Below, in pieces: positions 35,900-47,999 of a stretch of DNA of 64,000 nucleotides (the stretch's first letter is position 1; the number at the start of each line of letters is the position of its first letter). The stretch spans positions 52,782,728 through 52,846,727 of the forward strand of contig CM055098.1 in assembly GCA_029204225.1 (NCBI GenBank). Reading direction: 5' to 3'. The notes beneath the pieces were generated by a model. It searched no databases and had not been told where the DNA came from. It saw only the letters and a list, made by a program, of their open reading frames with translations. Made by a program: the position numbers and the translations under genes. This stretch comes from Diphasiastrum complanatum. Its lineage: Eukaryota; Streptophyta; Lycopodiopsida; Lycopodiales; Lycopodiaceae.

Positions 35900-37929
35900 T
35901 AGCACCTTCTCAAAAATCAAGCCCTAGTACCCAAGCTTAGACAAGCATGAGGGCAATTGATGCCACTTTTTTGTTAACCACAAGGCAATGAAAGGGCTGA
36001 CCTCACCCAACACAATGTAAATGTAGCCAAACATAGTTTAGGTGTAATAACTTCATAAGTGCTCAACTTGTGAAGCAAGGCCAATACACTCGAACGATAT
36101 GTAATGAACGTGATCACCTTGTGTGTTGTTTGAAAAACAATATCAACTCAATGCAAATTGCCAATGTTTTCAATCTCTGATCTAACTAGGTATATGCTAA
36201 TATTTCACAATCCTCCAATAGTATCCCCCAACAAAACTGGTGCTGTTCCCATGACATCTTGTGGATCTTGCTTATTGCGGGCTTTTATTGGCATCTCATT
36301 GGATTTTGATCAAGAAAGATGTTATTTTTTCATGAACTCCAATCGTTCAATGTTTTGATCGCTTGCGTGTGGAAAGAAACAATTGTGTGCACCTTGGATT
36401 CAAGTTGTTGTCGTCTAGGTCACCTTATTCTCCCTTGACCCACCTCGAATTGTCGCAGGATAATACAATCTTTCCAAAGTAAGTTGATTCTTTACTTGAT
36501 AGGACGCCAACGGAAGATCTAGATTGACTGCTAAGGCCGACAAGCAATCATCGCAATGCATTGGTAACTTTGTCGGGTGTGATAGATCTTTGGAAAAGAC
36601 GGTTGGATATGGTGAAGTCAGGTACTCGTTCCCATAACTTTCTAGGACTCGATGAAAATCCATTGGAATGTCCCATTTAAAATTTTGATGAATTATGGGC
36701 CAATTTTGAGTATGCTCCATTATGTGGGTCAACGGGGTGCCACACTCTACCCACTTCTGTCTCTGAAGCATAGGGACCTAATGTGGGTCCACCCTCAATT
36801 GACGAGAGCTTGCTGCATAACTTCTTATTGCCTCTAGTGTTTTTTCAAAAGCTATCCTCTACAACTTGGGCAATTCACCAAGTGCGATTAATTTGTCCTA
36901 TTCTTTTTCTTGCTCGACCCAACCACCATGAAAAGATTCATGAGAATGTTGCACAAGAAATTCCAGAATCTCTTTCTCGATGGTAATCGGTCGCTTAAAA
37001 GCCCTTTTCATTGAGATTTCATTCTTCTTCAAAAGCCCTGCCTATGACTTTGACGACCTATTGGTTATTTTGCCTACTGATCAAGGATTTGCACAGACAT
37101 CATCTCTTGACCTTTGTCAAATTGTTGCGATAAGAATTGAGGTGGCATGCTTGGAACCAAGTTTTGAAAAATGTTTGTTGAAGATCTTGCAGCTTCTTGC
37201 TCGTATCTCTTTATGATTTCTTTTACCTTGGCAAGCTCTTGAGTTGCCATCAGCTTGTAAGTATCAAGCTTAGTCTAAAATCTAGCTAGTGTTGCTTTAT
37301 AAGTGTTGACTTTTTGCAACAAGTAGTTGTTGTTGTGTTGAGAGATGCGGCTGGCTTGCAATTGACCTATGGAGAAGTTTGTCTCTCTCGTTTGCAATAT
37401 CATCTAATTCCTTGAGAATCCTGTCCTTTTCTATCTATGCCATTTCGAGTTGCCCTTGGAGGATCGACACCTGTTTTTTGGCTTCATTAACTACTTGATC
37501 AACTTGAGCATTAGTAGGGCCTCTTGGAGTTTATTCACATAATCCTACAATGGTGCTTCGTGCTTCTATACTATTTGAAGATCTGCAGTTGCTTTATTCT
37601 CATGCTGTTTCGAGACTTGCAACTCTTTGTTTAATCGAATCAGCTTTTGGCCCATTGAAGTATTTTCAAACCCCAAGTTTGATATGTGCTTCTTAATTCC
37701 AGCTTTATCTAATATCATCTTTTGGATCAGGCTACCAAGATGCATATGAATGCCCACAATATCTCCAAAAAAAGAGGAATCGTCGTAGATGTAGATGCAG
37801 CTGGTGTTGCTTGCTCGACTTGTGAAGCGCATACTTGAAGATTGGCCTGTGGGTCTTCGAAGTTCTTCAAAGATATTTTTTCTTTCAAATTCTTTGAGAA
37901 TCATCGTGTCGAAGACTTTGGGCGAACGT
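35900..37929 (-). pseudogene. Conserved extra ORF of gypsy lineage, copy 2
   Basis: Read on the minus strand from the LTR junction at 37929. A Lys/Glu/Gln-rich coiled-coil-like stretch (KLIRLNKELQVSKQHENKAT near 37600, MATQELAKVKEIIKRYEQEA near 37220) is followed by the motif KRPITIEKEILEFL, HSHESFHGGW (about 36904-36990), then a stop at 36898-36900. The match with copy 1 continues past this stop (RQLRVDPH, then PIIHQ) into WDIPMDFHRVLESYGNEYL (36415-36771), and a sparse-stop frame extends to about 35900. Several stops and frame changes break it. Copy 1 sits directly behind gypsy integrase; here that side is cut off by the LTR at 37930. Function unknown. The lower boundary is approximate. Confidence 0.65.
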
Positions 37930-38710
37930 TGTCTCGAAACTGCCGTTTTTGTTTCGTTGTCACAAATGATTTTGTTTCTTTCAATTTTCTTTTGCGCGGA
38001 AGTTTCACAGGAACTTAGACACGCGATTACGCATCACAGAACAGATACTATTTTAGCAATCAAGATAGCGCAAGACAAGGAGATGCACAAAGAATAGAGC
38101 AACTGTATTATCAGTTTGATTTTTAGAGCGAGATCGTTAGTGTCTCGCTCGTTGGCGGCCTGACGCTCAGCTCTTTCGCTGTGTTTTGCTCGTTGACAGA
38201 CTTTCATGCACAACTCTTTCGTTTCTAGTGTTTTTGTTTTATAATCTACTCATGAACATTCTCTCTGTATTACAATCTTGATCATACGTTATGATCCAGG
38301 AGAATAGTTTATATATATCCACTATGTGGAGTTTACAAGATAGCTAAACAAAGAATTACAAGACTAGTTAATGCTAATCAACTAATTAGTAACTCTCCGT
38401 CGTTGCTACTCGTTTCAGCTGGGCGTGAAGTAGTCTACGGCTCCAAGCTTGTTGAGCTGCCAGCTGGCAGCGCGAAAGATTCTCCTTCATTTCTTTCGTT
38501 TCCTTTCATTCTTTTTGTTCCTTTTGTGTCTTTTCGTTTTGCGTCCCTTTGCGGTTCTTGCGATCTTGGAGGTATGTTTATGATTCGCGAATCATTCGTA
38601 CTTCGTTTATCCCGGAAGCATGCTGACTTTCGCGAATCGTTCGACCTTCGAGTCAAGGCTCGCTGACTTTCGCGTTGCGGCCAAATTGCAGGAGTTTACC
38701 ATTTTTGACA
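37930..38710 (-). mobile_element. 3' LTR of minus-strand Ty1/copia, copy B
   Basis: 781 bp, the same family as 23548-24374: shared TTTTCTTTTGCGCGGAAG, a CTCGTTGGC...ACTTTCATGCACA block, and TTTTTGACACTCCCTCTTGA at the junction with the polypurine tract. It abuts the extra-ORF remnant, so this copia appears to have inserted next to or into that gypsy-lineage element. Confidence 0.8.
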
Positions 38711-39476
38711 CTCCCTCTTGAACCTTACAGCTTTGCACGTTTAATCCAATTGCCTTTCTTTGCTTGGCAAAGAGTGATTTGTCAAGTGGCTTCGTGAGAG
38801 ATCTGCAATCATGTCTTCTGATTTTATGTATTGGACTTGGAGCTCTCTTTTCAAGATCAAATCTCGAATGTGATGGTACTTTAGAGGTATGTGTTTTGTC
38901 TTTGAATGAAAGACATGATCTTGGGACAGATAAATGGCACTCTGAGAGTTCATCATCATCGTGCATGGCCCTTCTTGTGGTATCGCGATTGCTTCCAGCA
39001 TCATCTGTAGCCACACTACCTCGTTTGCCACCTTTGAAGCTACAACGTATTTAGCTTCGCAAGAGGATTGAGCTACCAAGGTTTTCTTTTTGCATATCCA
39101 ACTGATTGCAGCTCCGCACGCTATGGTACATCCTCCAGTTATGGACTTGTTGTCATCTTTGCAGCTCGCTCATCTAGCATCACTGTAGTGATGTAGCTTG
39201 AATCCTTTTCTTTCGTTCTCAGCTTTGTAGGCTAATTCCATATTTTGGGTACCCTTCAGATATTGTAGGATTCGTTTTGCCATGTCAATGTGCCATGCCA
39301 GGATTGGAAGAGAATTGGCTCAAGGCGTAAACAGAGAAAGCTAGATCGGGTCTGGTACAGATTGTAAGGTACATCAGACTACTGATTAAGTTTTGGTAGG
39401 GTATACCTGCCATCTTTTGTTCTTTCTCTTTCGTTTTTGGGCAATCCTGCTTCATGAGCTTGGCTCCAACTATGCA
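38711..39476 (-). pseudogene. Ty1/copia RNase H, copy B (truncated)
   Basis: Minus-strand frames match copy A closely: AQSSCEAKYVVASKVANEVV (38741-39079), then YLTICTRPDLAFSVYALSQF with SNPGMAH (39285-39572). Stops break it and it ends at about 39476, where the sequence changes to an unrelated block. Reverse-transcriptase palm and upstream genes are absent. Confidence 0.85.
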
Positions 39477-39599
39477 ACATGAAATTGCAGGTCGGTCATA
39501 TGCAACTTCAGCTCTCATAGGTTTCCATCTCTCGAACGAGTTGGTGGATGGCTCATGGACTTGGGATTTCATTCGAGAGTACCTATTGTATCTAGCTTG

Positions 39600-39938
39600 C
39601 TTTGTGGAAGGAGATACCGTCTCCGATGGGTAGTCCTTTGTCTCTCTTTTGATTCTATGTCCAACTCATGTGTATTTCTCAAAATATCTTGATATCTAGT
39701 GTGTAGAAATGTCATTTTTGTTGTTAGTTTTGCATCCACATATATGAAGGAAAGTAGGCTGCTATTGTTGTATGGCTAGAGACAGTACCTTACTGTATTT
39801 TAGTGCTTATGATAGTGATTTATGCAATTCTAGCATGTGTAAAGTGATGATTTTTATCTTGTAGCTAAATCTAGATGTGCCTCCAAATTTGGTCAAGATT
39901 GTTGATCCATTAAGTGCATTTGGGTCTGATTTTTCACG
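39600..39938 (+). mobile_element. 5' LTR remnant with primer site, copia LTR family 2
   Basis: The 3' part of an LTR ending TTTTTCACG directly before TGGTATCAGAGC (39939-39950), a primer site for initiator-Met tRNA. The inner sequence (CTATTGTTGTATGG, GACAGTACC, AAATCTAGATGTGC) matches the reverse complement of the LTR at 52989-53624. The LTR's 5' portion is missing or too diverged to place. Confidence 0.7.
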
Positions 39939-39950
39939 TGGTATCAGAGC

Positions 39951-41364
39951 AGGTTGTAGGCCAAAGTTGGAATATTTGCCAAATCTAGAGGTGGATTTGA
40001 GAGCGCCATAAATTCTATTTGGATTTGGAGGTGCTTCTAGCTCAAATCTTGCATTTTCAAGTATAGAAAGTGGATTTTTGTGAGCCTAGTAGGCTGATTT
40101 TTGAAACCACTTACTGGAATGTGGAGACAAAAATTGCTCGACAAAAATTTCTCATAGTTAAGGATGTTACATTCTACTAGATGTTATATCAAGATTTTAG
40201 CTTTTGCATATAGATTTTGCTTGATTCAATATTTTGCATTTTTGGAGAATCCTAAATTTGCTGGACTTTTTCAAGAGTGTGTTGAAATCTTAAGTGTTAG
40301 AAAAAGTTATCATATTGATTTTATATGTATTGTGATCAAGAAATCAACATTCTATGTGCTAGGATTTGCTAGAACAGAGAAAAGGAGAGGCTAGATTGTT
40401 TCCAAATTTTTGTGATTTCTTCTTGAGTTTCATTTGTTGATTTTCAAGAGAGTTCTAAGTTCATTGGAATAGGTTCAAAGAGAAGATTAGATCATTGCAA
40501 CATATGAATCATGTTTTTCAAGGATGGAAGAAATCCATGGCAAAAGTGCTCAAATGGTGGAAAACTCTGTTTGGTGCTTAAAAATATTTTTTGATGAAGA
40601 AGCCTTCTCATGGCTATGGTGATCTTGTTGCAACATCAAGTTTATTGATTCGTTTTCTCAACAAATGCATGCCAAAGGATCCATTTGAAAAACTTTTTAT
40701 GGAACTAGCACACTTATCAAGCTATAATTTGAGTGTGAGAAATATGCAAAATTTAGCTTAATCATTTTACCAAAGGATCCATTTGAAAAACTTTTTATGG
40801 AACTAGTACACTTATCAAGCTATAATTTGAGTGTGAGAAATATGCAAAATTTAGCTTAATCATTTTACATTTTGATGTACATATGTAAATCACACGTGTG
40901 AAGCATGTTCCCATGTGTGAGTAGTAGGCCGCCTATTTGCATTAGCCAATTCATGGTTTAGAATACAATTTGTTTTCAAAGCAATGTGAAACTAGACAAA
41001 AGCTAGTCACGTAGAAGCATGCCAAGTGTCATCAAGAGGTTGGGTCCGAATTCCCTCATGACTTATACAAATGAAAACTCATGGTTAGGATAGGCAAATA
41101 GACATCCATCTCGAGTCCTATGAGGTGCTGACACATGGCAAAGTGTAGAAATGCAAAATTGCAAGTGGTGCACCATTGGTCAAAAACTCGTTAAATTGAC
41201 TTTTGAGGTCCAATCCAATTTTGAGGTACAAATCATGGATCCAATCATTTTTAGAAGTCACCACATACCTAATGGAGTAGTAACTTTACCACTATCTGGA
41301 TGTGGACTATCTATCATTATACTTTTAAGAATTTTGAGAGATGAGATTTTTTATTGAGTCAAAT

Positions 41365-41403
<39 letters not shown>

Positions 41404-41622
41404 CTCGAGAGTAGGATAGTAGGATGTGTGTGTATGACTCTAAAATCTTATGTAAGACTTAAGTTTTTCATGAATGTGCATGGAAATGGCTTGTCTTTGA
41501 TTAATGATTCCTTCTTGTGTACAAGAGCTTTTGCCTAGATCCAAATCTTGTAAGATAGCTCTTGAAAATCCGAGTTGATCAAGATAGATTTCATTCTGTG
41601 AAATCTCTCATGCATGTAGGTC
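39951..41622 (+). mobile_element. Decayed retroelement leader and undefined DNA
   Basis: The first 900 bases follow the primer site and look like a copia untranslated leader (compare 47415-48000: repeated TTTGTGATTTCTT and AGAGAAGAT-type phrases). No gag frame survives. It includes the 98-bp duplication at 40673-40868 and a (CT)n tract at about 41371-41401. From 40870 on nothing is recognised. Confidence 0.45.
40673..40868. repeat. 98-bp near-identical tandem duplication
   Basis: Two head-to-tail copies (40673-40770 and 40771-40868) beginning CAAAGGATCCATTTGAAAAA. I find a single difference, GGAACTAGCACAC against GGAACTAGTACAC, so the duplication is young compared with its decayed surroundings. 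Confidence 0.95.
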
Positions 41623-42860
41623 GTGGTAGATCTATTCAAGGTCCTCAAAACACATTTTTTTGACCAAGGGTTGTTCGAACATTACAATTGGACTGAATCA
41701 AACAACATAGACAAACCAAAAGTGCTATTAATTGCATTCACCAAAAAAGTTGCATTTACCCACATTACATTTTCCATTGAATATACTAATCAATACAAAA
41801 CATTTGACCTCGCTAGCCTCTGAAAGACTAGATACATTGACAAAGGCATATAAACACCTGCAACTAGTAGTGATTGATGAAATATCTCTTGAAGAAAAAC
41901 AACTATTCATTATGTTGACCAAAGATTGCGACAAATCAAATATAAACATGACTTCTACTTTGGAGGATTAGATGTGATATCACAGGAGATGTTTATTAAA
42001 TAGGTCCATTTTGTGATTCATGGATTGTATAATGACAATCTCGACCTAAATCTACTTGCACTTACATTTTGGCATGAGAAAATTAAATGTTGTCAATCGA
42101 CATAGATAATGCGACAATGAGATATTATGTTTGTAGACATACTTATTCGAATATAAAATGGATGCACACAAATACATATATTCAAGAAATTGATAATCAG
42201 TGTCTTTCACATACTCCAATTTCATTACATATACCAGATTTATAATAGAAAACCAAATCGACAAAAAAACACAATGACTGTCTTTCACACAAATGAAAAA
42301 ACGCATATTCATTGTCGAAGATAGTCGCCGCAACCGGAATATGGAAACCATTTATTTGCATATTGATGTCACTCTTAGAAGTAGACTACATAAGAAAAAA
42401 AAAGAATCCTAGTTGAACTTTGTGCTAGGTATTACAACATCCAAAATGGTCTGGTCAATGGCACTAAATGAGTGCTTAAAAAAATTAACTTTCGACATAT
42501 GATGTCTATTTATGGGGACTATTCATAGACATTAGAATTAGGCATCGAACTTGAACAAAATACCAATAAAAATAAATCTTGAATTGATAATGAGACATTG
42601 AATAGCAAAATAAATTCAAATAGGAGCAATAATAAACAACAGATTTACAAGCAAACAATTTCCTATACAGCCAGCTGTGGCATGTACCATACATAGAGCA
42701 CAAGGCTTGACATTTGAATTAAATGGCATTTGATTCTACTAGAATCCACCAACATGGACTGACATACATTGCACTATGACGAATAAAAGAAATACAAAAT
42801 TTGTACTTGCTACAACCACTTCACATAGACATGAAATTGCATTACAATGAAATGTTCTCT
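41623..42860 (+). pseudogene. PIF1/Helitron-type helicase pseudogene
   Basis: Plus-strand fragments in shifting frames match a PIF1-like superfamily 1 helicase in order: DKPKVLLIAF (about 41707), LTSLASERLDTLTKAYKH, Walker B LQLVVIDEIS (41860-41890), YFGGLDVIS, YDNLDLNLL then TFWHEKIKC and a MRQ (42030-42120), and the C-terminal motif PAVACTIHRAQGLTFELNGI (about 42668-42727) followed by IHQHGLTYIAL. Walker A is missing at the left and at least four frame breaks or stops occur. PIF1 helicases unwind DNA; in plants such sequences occur as host genes and as the helicase part of Helitron transposons. No Rep domain or Helitron 3' hairpin was seen. Confidence 0.75.
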
Positions 42861-44750
42861 ACTATGTACTAGTGACGTAGAAATTGTTGGGCATATTATT
42901 TTTATTGTCCTTTGCTATCATGGGAAGGCATGTTTGATTGGGTATGTGGAATTTACTATTTGACTGATAAGGGTGAAGGGCTATTGGAAGTTGAAAACTC
43001 TAAATGTCTTTTCAAGTTCAAATTATTAAGTAAAAGCCATACTTGGTGGAACTTTAGAAACAACTTGTTTTGTTCGGGTGACCATTGTCTTCTCAAACAA
43101 TATGAATAGAAGAAGCATGAGAAGCTTCAATGACATTTCCATTAGAGAAGTGGCATGCAAGACAATTGAAGCTTATGAACTCGAATAATGGTTAGTTAAG
43201 CCCAATAGCTTGTATTTCTAGATATTTTCTAAAGGTTGGAAGCTATCTAGATATTATAAGTTGAGTTGTTATTTTTTTGGACTCGCTATTAACTTTGATT
43301 CTTATATGGTCTAAATAACAATTTCATTTAATATGAATTGAGTAGCATTTTGAGTATTGTCTTTTTTTTTCATAAACAAATATTTTGATTAAAAAAAAAT
43401 GATGACTATGCTTCCTTAGATACAATCAAAGGATCCCTCAATATATATTTGTAGATACAAATTGATATCTTGAATTTTGTACTTGCTTAGAGCATCCCTT
43501 ATTCTAAACTATAGATCGTGATACTTCATGTCTCATCAAGCACAAGATTATGTGACTGACAAGTGAATGAAGTTTCTATGGTCGGTCAAAGACTTCTTTG
43601 ATATAGGTCAAAATTGCATTCTTGTTTGCAATTGAAGACCATAGAAATATGTAAATGATCAAGATTGTCTTGTGGAGTTATTGTGTCAATGTACTTCTTT
43701 TTGTCATATTATTTTTATAGATTTTAATGCAAACATGCAAATCACTCCAAAAAAAACAAATATAGATTGTAGGGGACATTCAATATGACAAACTAAGTGG
43801 TGGAAAAGTACATTTCATGTTGGACACAAAATAAAGATGCTATTAAAATTCTATAAACAAATATGTTTGACACTATGTATACAAAGTTTGAGTACTCTTC
43901 ATTGGTTCATGTTTAATTTAAATTGATATGATATTGATAGGCTTTTGTTTACTATGTATTAGATTTAATTCTTATTTTATAAAACAAATTACCATCCAAG
44001 CAATTACATTAATAAATAGATACAACTCGTTAGTCTAGAAGCTTATAATATGAGATTTTGATGGTCTTCTCAATCTATAGCCTTCTAGTATGCCTTCAAG
44101 GCGTTCTTAGATTCACGAGTCATCTTTCAAGTGTAAACATAAAATTATTCAGTTATTAGCCCTCACAACCATCAAACTTCACTAGGACAATAGGATGATA
44201 CACGGTGTACATTGAACTTATAGTATTTAAATTTAATGACTTTTAGATTAGTTTGGCTCAATATGGGTTTATCAAATCCCTATACATGTATGTGAGAATA
44301 TCAAGTGCTCTATTTTGTGGTTATTATTTTAGTTGGACAAAGTTTAAAGGGTATACTTTGGAGCCTATTGCTTCTTGGCTGCAAGTTGTTAGTCATGCTA
44401 CTACTTGGAAGAAAGTTGAACTTTTTTCATTAAAGCTATTGATGTTTGGAAGAATATTGAAATTTGCCCTTTCGAGCCCTTGTTGCTACTTACATAGTCC
44501 TTTCAAGTTGACTTTCTTGGCCTTCAAGGGCATTTACCTTGCCCTGTGAGATTGACGTACTTGGATTTGGGCCCCTAAATACAATGATTGCAGTTGACAT
44601 ACGGTTTCAACTTCATGCTCCTGCGGTCATGCTATGGTTGCAACGACGCCATATTTTTACACTCCTGACGCGTACGAAGGAGATTCTTTTGTTGTACCTC
44701 TTCACATCTTCACGATGCACCAAAATCGATCTACGGATCATGTACAAGGG
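42861..44750. other. No supported gene
   Basis: AT-rich. The frames at 42912-43109, 44253-44549 and 44539-44757 do not resemble known proteins. No RNA gene or terminal repeat seen. Confidence 0.5.
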
Positions 44751-44754
44751 CTGC

Positions 44755-45300
44755 TAATAATCTTTTAGACTGTAATTAGAATAACTAGAGATCTTTTGAC
44801 AATAATAAAAACATCTGAGCGTTTGAAGAGAAGGAGATGATCAATCAATGTATTCATAGAGATCAAACGACCAAAAGCAGTTTTCTAGTAGCTGACTCTT
44901 CAGAGTTAGTGATTATTTTAGAGAGAGTAAATAGTATTATGAAAGATAGCATTTATTAGCTTTTGTAAGTAGGATCACGCGCTTCGTGCGATTGTTTTGT
45001 GATCTGATATTGTTGTTACTACAACACCCTTTTATACGGAAGCGCTATTTTTCACATCAGTTGTAGTTATGTTGAATGTTTGAATGCCTCTCAATCTTTC
45101 TCACCATTATCAGAACTTATATGTCAAAAACAGAGAATAGCACGACTGTCTTAGATGCCTAAATCATTCGCATTCTCTATGGTTGTCTACAACACCTGTT
45201 TTGATATCTAAATTAAATCAGAACTGTTCTAATTCTTAGTCTCTAAGTAATCCAAGATTCTTATTTATCAAATTTTCAACTGTTTCATCATGTTTTTCTT
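44755..45300 (+). mobile_element. LTR-like block, copia LTR family 4
   Basis: Aligns in order with 56030-56770: ACTCTTCAGAGTTAGTGAT, GTAAGTAGGATCACGCGC, TTGTTACTACAAC, GACTGTCTTAGATGCCT and TCTAAGTAATCCA. The copy at 56 kb ends in a primer site, so this block is a related LTR lacking one. It has only a short GA run where the other copy has about 160 bp. Confidence 0.65.
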
Positions 45301-45387
45301 TGATTGGGGGTGATGGCCTCTATTCCGCTATGGCCTATCAGACCACCCTTTGTGTGTGTCAGTTTGTGATCATCTCCAACATTAAGA

Positions 45388-45481
45388 ACTTCTCAATCTA
45401 CTTTCATTTGTCAAGAGAAATATGCTAATTCTATTCTAAAAATATTTCATATGGTAGATGCTAAATCTTGTGATACACCTT
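45388..45481 (+). mobile_element. Small copia reverse-transcriptase fragment
   Basis: About 94 bases (AGAACTTCTCAATCTACTTT to TGTGATACACC) nearly match 50511-50605 of the full-length copia. It is an isolated piece with no neighbouring pol. Confidence 0.85.
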
Positions 45482-46390
45482 TTTTTTTTGGCAATCTACT
45501 AGGGTTCAAAAAGTCCTTTTGAAATTTTAAAATTCTGAAATATATAATGCTATTTAGCGAGTTTTTAACTACTAGGTATTTGTTTAATTTTTTAAATTTT
45601 TGGCAAATTTTATGTCCACCGTTGATTTTTTGCTTACATTCTAGTAATTATTTGTTAGTATCTTTTTCCAATGCAAGCCAAGTGTCAAAAATGCAAGAAG
45701 AGCGCTACTTTGCAACAAAATTGAATATATAACCATTTGTTATTATTCACTCAACAACAAGTGCTACATTACAACACATCAAGATCGACAAGGATTGGTA
45801 ATTTGCTTCAATATCCAGCTATTACAAAAAGGCTGAAAAATCCTATGAGCAGTTTTGAGGCTTGTTCCTAATAAAAGACACAATAATTCAAGATATTATT
45901 TGATTGAATTTTTTTCTCACTCAGTTGATTGGCTACTAGATTTATCTAGTGAAAGTGGTACTATAAACTCATGTGCTATTCAAAAAGAGTAACATATTGT
46001 TACTATAGAGTTAGATTATAAATTAGTATACTTATATAAAATGTAGATGCAATTTCTTTCTATTTTATTAGATGAATTGGTGGAAGTAAAAAAATGTACA
46101 AATGATAAAGACTCCGTCATTCTCCTTTTAACAGACCACAATCTTTCAATACTATAAAAGTTGATGACACACAAAATTTTGCAGATGTCTTAATTGAAGA
46201 ATACGATGTGTTTTTTCCTTACAAATGGTGTTCTACTTCGATGTGTTTGCTAAATTGGATTGTTTGCAAGAGCTTGTGTCGAGATGTTATCCCATTTGAC
46301 AATAGGTAGATCTTCATTCTTGATGCACTTTAGCTCCATGAGTAGTCCCTTGATCCACAAAACTTTCTTGGTGGTTGTTGTGAGGGCCTT
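45482..46390. other. No supported gene
   Basis: AT-rich; only a 61-residue chance frame at 45547-45732. Confidence 0.5.
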
Positions 46391-46590
46391 TGTTACGGCC
46401 ATATTTAGGTGAGGACATGGAATAGTCCTAATATGGTAGACCAGCCCTTCACTACTTGAGATAGTTGGTCATGCCGAGATTTAGGATTGCATGAGTTCAT
46501 GCACAAGATTCTACTCTCTATATGTTGGAGTGGAGATTCTCCTGTCGACATCTTTCCTCATCTTAGGGGTTTTCCCTAGTGGTCTTTACA
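46391..46590 (+). mobile_element. LTR, family 1, shortened copy (200 bp)
   Basis: It starts TGTTACGGCCATATT and ends GGTCTTTACA, then TGGTATTAGAG (46592-46602), a one-base variant of the Met-tRNA primer site. It shares AATAGTCCTAATATGGTAGA and TTGGTCATGCC with the LTR at 18452 but lacks about 280 bp of its middle. Confidence 0.85.
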
Positions 46591-46765
46591 TTGGTATTAG
46601 AGCCCTCGGCTAAGATGCGACCTTGGATGAGATGGAAGAAAGCTCTACATCGTTTTGGGAGGGGAAAGCACTTGGATTTTCATCCCAGTTTGGAGGGCTG
46701 ATTTTTCAAGGAAAGTTTGGAATTGGATTTGCTAATTGTTGGAGCTTTTCAGAGTTGGTCGTAGA

Positions 46766-47402
46766 TGTGAAAGATTCAACTAGTTTGATTATATTTGCTA
46801 CATTTTATATTTGGCAAACTGTTTATTTTAGACTTAGAGTTTGACTTTTCAAAGTCCATTAGTCTAAATTTCATTTGAATAAACACTTTTTGAAAGTGTG
46901 GGAAATTTAGAAGTCGAGTCTCAGTACATTCAAATTTAAATATTGGGTACATTGAATCTAGACTCAAAAATAGTAGAGTTTACATTTTGGAGGGAAAGCC
47001 ATGTGGCCAAATAGGGTTTGGACCTATTTTAAAAGGATGTAACTTGTGGAGAGACATATATTCTCTCTTCTCTATCTCATTTCATGCTTATACATGGTTC
47101 TCTTGGGTTCTACTATCCATTGGTGCACTATACTTGTGATTGTTGCAATTCTATGTGTAGAACGATCTATGTTTGTTATTTTTGGATCCACACGTGTGAA
47201 ATAAAGTAGCTTGCTAGTTTTGATTGGACAACAATAGCACTTTATGTTTTGATTCATGTTTGATCAAGTTCTATTAGAGTTTGCATCTTATTTTGTGTGT
47301 AGATGCTAATTTTTCTACATTGGCAAGATTGGAGGAGTAGCTTCTTTTGTAACCAAAGATCCTTTATGGATTTGGATCATTTATGATCTGAATTTTTTCA
47401 CA
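46766..47402 (+). repeat. 5' LTR of the complete copia element
   Basis: TGTGAAAG...TTTCACA, 637 bp. The region CCTATTTTAAAAGGATG (about 47024-47040) is where the 3' LTR has CCTATTATAAAAGATG, a likely TATA box now mutated in this copy. Confidence 0.92.
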
Positions 47403-47414
47403 TGGTATCAGAGC
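47403..47414 (+). promoter_or_regulatory. Primer-binding site (initiator Met-tRNA)
   Basis: TGGTATCAGAGC immediately after the LTR, complementary to the 3' end of plant initiator-Met tRNA. It primes minus-strand DNA synthesis in copia elements. Confidence 0.92.
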
Positions 47415-47999
47415 TTGTGTTTCAAGTTTTGAAGGAGAAAATCAGATCAATCAATAATTTGGTGAAGATATCAAGGCTAGAGCATGCTAGAGAGGATTCT
47501 ACATTCTTGCATTTGTAGATTGGATCTTTTGTAGATCAAAACCCTATATAGGTTTATAAACTTGATCAATTCCGATTTTTGAATTCACATGTTGGATTTG
47601 GTTGATTTTTGGATAATTGGATCTGCCTAAGTGGGGGCTAATAGATTGCATATCAAATTTTCAACATTTGCATGTAGATTTGGAATAATCAATTTTTTTG
47701 TGATTTTGTCAAAATCCTAATATTGATTGGATCTCTAGGTAGATGTTGTTGGACTTCATTTGAGTGTATTTCAAACTTAGGAAGTGGCAAGAGTCATTAG
47801 ATTGAGGATAGATCATAGGTTGATCAAGATTTCATGATTCTATGTGTTGATTTGTTTGGTATAAGTGCTAGAAGAGAATTTTTTGAGTAGTTTCAAATCT
47901 TTGTGATTTCTCTTAAAAATATTTGTTGTTGTTCAAAGGAGTGCTTTGTGCATTGAAACAGATTGAAAGAGAAGATCAGGTCATTGCTATATGGCAACA

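Noticed and set aside
36652-36986. Plus-strand ORFs at 36652-36837 and 36783-36986
   Set aside because: They are antisense to the extra-ORF remnant, whose minus frame has conserved protein similarity to 17679-18451.
44253-44549. A 98-residue plus ORF as a gene
   Set aside because: No family resemblance, no paired exon or promoter signals; length is within chance in AT-rich DNA.
47403-47414. tRNA-derived gene sequence at TGGTATCAGAGC
   Set aside because: It is a retroelement primer-binding site next to an LTR, not a tRNA gene; no cloverleaf surrounds it.
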